The translations under genes and the position numbers were made by a program. The notes below the pieces were generated by a model, which had not been told where the DNA came from, did not search any database, and saw only the letters and a program-made list of their open reading frames with translations. From NCBI GenBank assembly GCA_003648875.1, contig QMQC01000112.1, positions 1 through 6,452 of the forward strand: a stretch of DNA of 6,452 bases, written 5' to 3'. Source of the stretch: Actinomycetota bacterium (lineage in GTDB: Bacteria; Actinomycetota; Acidimicrobiia; Spongiisociales; UBA5794). Below are positions 5,642-6,452 of the stretch, piece by piece (position 1 is the stretch's first letter; every line of letters begins with the position of its first letter).

Positions 5642-6452
5642 ATGCCGAAATCAGTAGTGTCCGGAGGAGCGGGATTCATAGGATCGACCCTCGTTGATCG
5701 TCTGGTTGATGATGGTCACGAGGTATTCGTGATCGACGATTTGAGCTCAGGTTCACTCGCAAACCTCAAGGACGCGAGACGCCGCGGATCGGTGGTTCTG
5801 CACCAGATCGATGTGGCCTCCTCTGAAGTCGTCGACCTTGTGCGGCCCTTCCAACCGGACAACGTCTTCCACCTCGCTGCGCAGATCGACGTGCGCCATT
5901 CCATCGCCGACCCCGTCCACGATGCGAGAATCAACATCCTGGGAACCATCAACATGCTCGAGGCTGCCCGCCACGGCAACGCTGAGCGATTCGTGTTCTC
6001 GAGTTCGGGTGGCGCGACGTTCGGTGACACATTCAACATCCCGACGCCTGAATCTCAAGAGCGCTCACCTGCGTCGCCGTATGGTGTCTCCAAGTACGTC
6101 GTCGAGGAATACTTCCGGTACTACAAGGACACATACGACCTCGACTATGTGTCCCTGGGATTTGCGAATGTCTACGGACCGAGACAGGACCCCCACGGTG
6201 AGGCCGGTGTCGTCGCCATCTTCATCGGTGATCTCATTGGAGGCAGGACACCAACGATCTTCGGTGATGGCAACCAAACCAGGGATTTCGTCTACGTCGA
6301 AGATGTCGCCGACGCACTTGTGCGGGCATCCCGCATCGGTGGATCGAGGTATCTCAACATCGGCACAGGCATCGAGACGTCTGTGGCGAGGTTGTATGAG
6401 TACATCGTGGAGGCCACCGGTGTCGACATTGCACCCATCATGGCCGCAGCGA
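5642..6452 (+). CDS. NAD-dependent epimerase/dehydratase (UDP-glucose 4-epimerase-like), 3' end cut by window
   Basis: An extended short-chain dehydrogenase acting on a nucleotide sugar; 270 residues are seen before the right edge of the usual 305-330. The Rossmann motif is SGGAGFIGS (7-15), with the NAD-ribose acid in IDDLSSG (Asp32 region), then HLAAQIDVRHS (77-87), the active-site serine strand FSSSGG (119-124, Ser122), and the catalytic Tyr147/Lys151 pair in SPYGVSK. The substrate-binding part follows: FANVYGPRQDPHGEAGVV (174-191) and FGDGNQTRDFVYVEDV (207-222). These match the GalE-like branch common in actinobacteria and archaea whose exact sugar is often unassigned, so UDP-glucose/galactose is the likeliest but not certain substrate; a role in cell-surface polysaccharide is an inference. 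The ATG is supported by GAGGG upstream and by the start of the nucleotide-binding strand at residue 4. It follows the hydrolase by one base. Confidence 0.93.
   Translation, partial: MPKSVVSGGAGFIGSTLVDRLVDDGHEVFVIDDLSSGSLANLKDARRRGSVVLHQIDVASSEVVDLVRPFQPDNVFHLAAQIDVRHSIADPVHDARINILGTINMLEAARHGNAERFVFSSSGGATFGDTFNIPTPESQERSPASPYGVSKYVVEEYFRYYKDTYDLDYVSLGFANVYGPRQDPHGEAGVVAIFIGDLIGGRTPTIFGDGNQTRDFVYVEDVADALVRASRIGGSRYLNIGTGIETSVARLYEYIVEATGVDIAPIMAAA

Overview
This window reads as a piece of a bacterial chromosome of moderately high GC, probably from an actinobacterium. The pointers to Actinobacteria are a biotin-protein ligase gene lying head to head with an acyl-CoA carboxylase beta-subunit gene (the birA / accD5-pccB layout known from Mycobacterium and Streptomyces), a short biotin carboxylase-BCCP fusion of actinobacterial type, and frequent GTG starts. 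The actinobacterial assignment is an inference from layout and motifs; a deep-branching lineage such as Acidimicrobiia is possible but cannot be shown here. There are no mobile elements, tRNA or rRNA genes, CRISPR arrays or prophage genes.

Layout. Positions 1-704 (+) hold the C-terminal part of the large subunit of a B12-dependent acyl-CoA mutase, very probably methylmalonyl-CoA mutase, cut by the window's left edge. It converges on a minus-strand pair: pccB (2640-4190, carboxyltransferase beta subunit) followed by pccA (732-2486, biotin carboxylase plus biotin carrier domain). The 153-base gap between them contains a perfect 10-bp stem-loop. Divergent from pccB, with only 23 bases between the two start codons, is a plus-strand cluster: birA (4214-4939, biotin-protein ligase), a dienelactone-hydrolase-like alpha/beta hydrolase (4969-5640) that seems to have lost two catalytic residues, and an NAD-dependent sugar-nucleotide epimerase/dehydratase (5642 to the right edge, partial).

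How it works together. PccA and PccB would carboxylate propionyl-CoA (perhaps also acetyl-CoA) to (S)-methylmalonyl-CoA using biotin attached to Lys550 of PccA. BirA would attach that biotin. After epimerisation, the mutase would convert (R)-methylmalonyl-CoA to succinyl-CoA. This is the classical propionate / odd-chain fatty acid / branched amino acid route into the TCA cycle. The hydrolase and epimerase appear to share a transcript with birA but have no obvious link to the pathway.

The core of the window is conventional metabolism. The points most worth a second look are the hydrolase that appears catalytically dead, the Leu at the known acyl-CoA specificity position of the carboxyltransferase, an 18-base inverted repeat over the birA start in the divergent gap, and the stem-loop between pccB and pccA. 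I found no convincing undescribed system.
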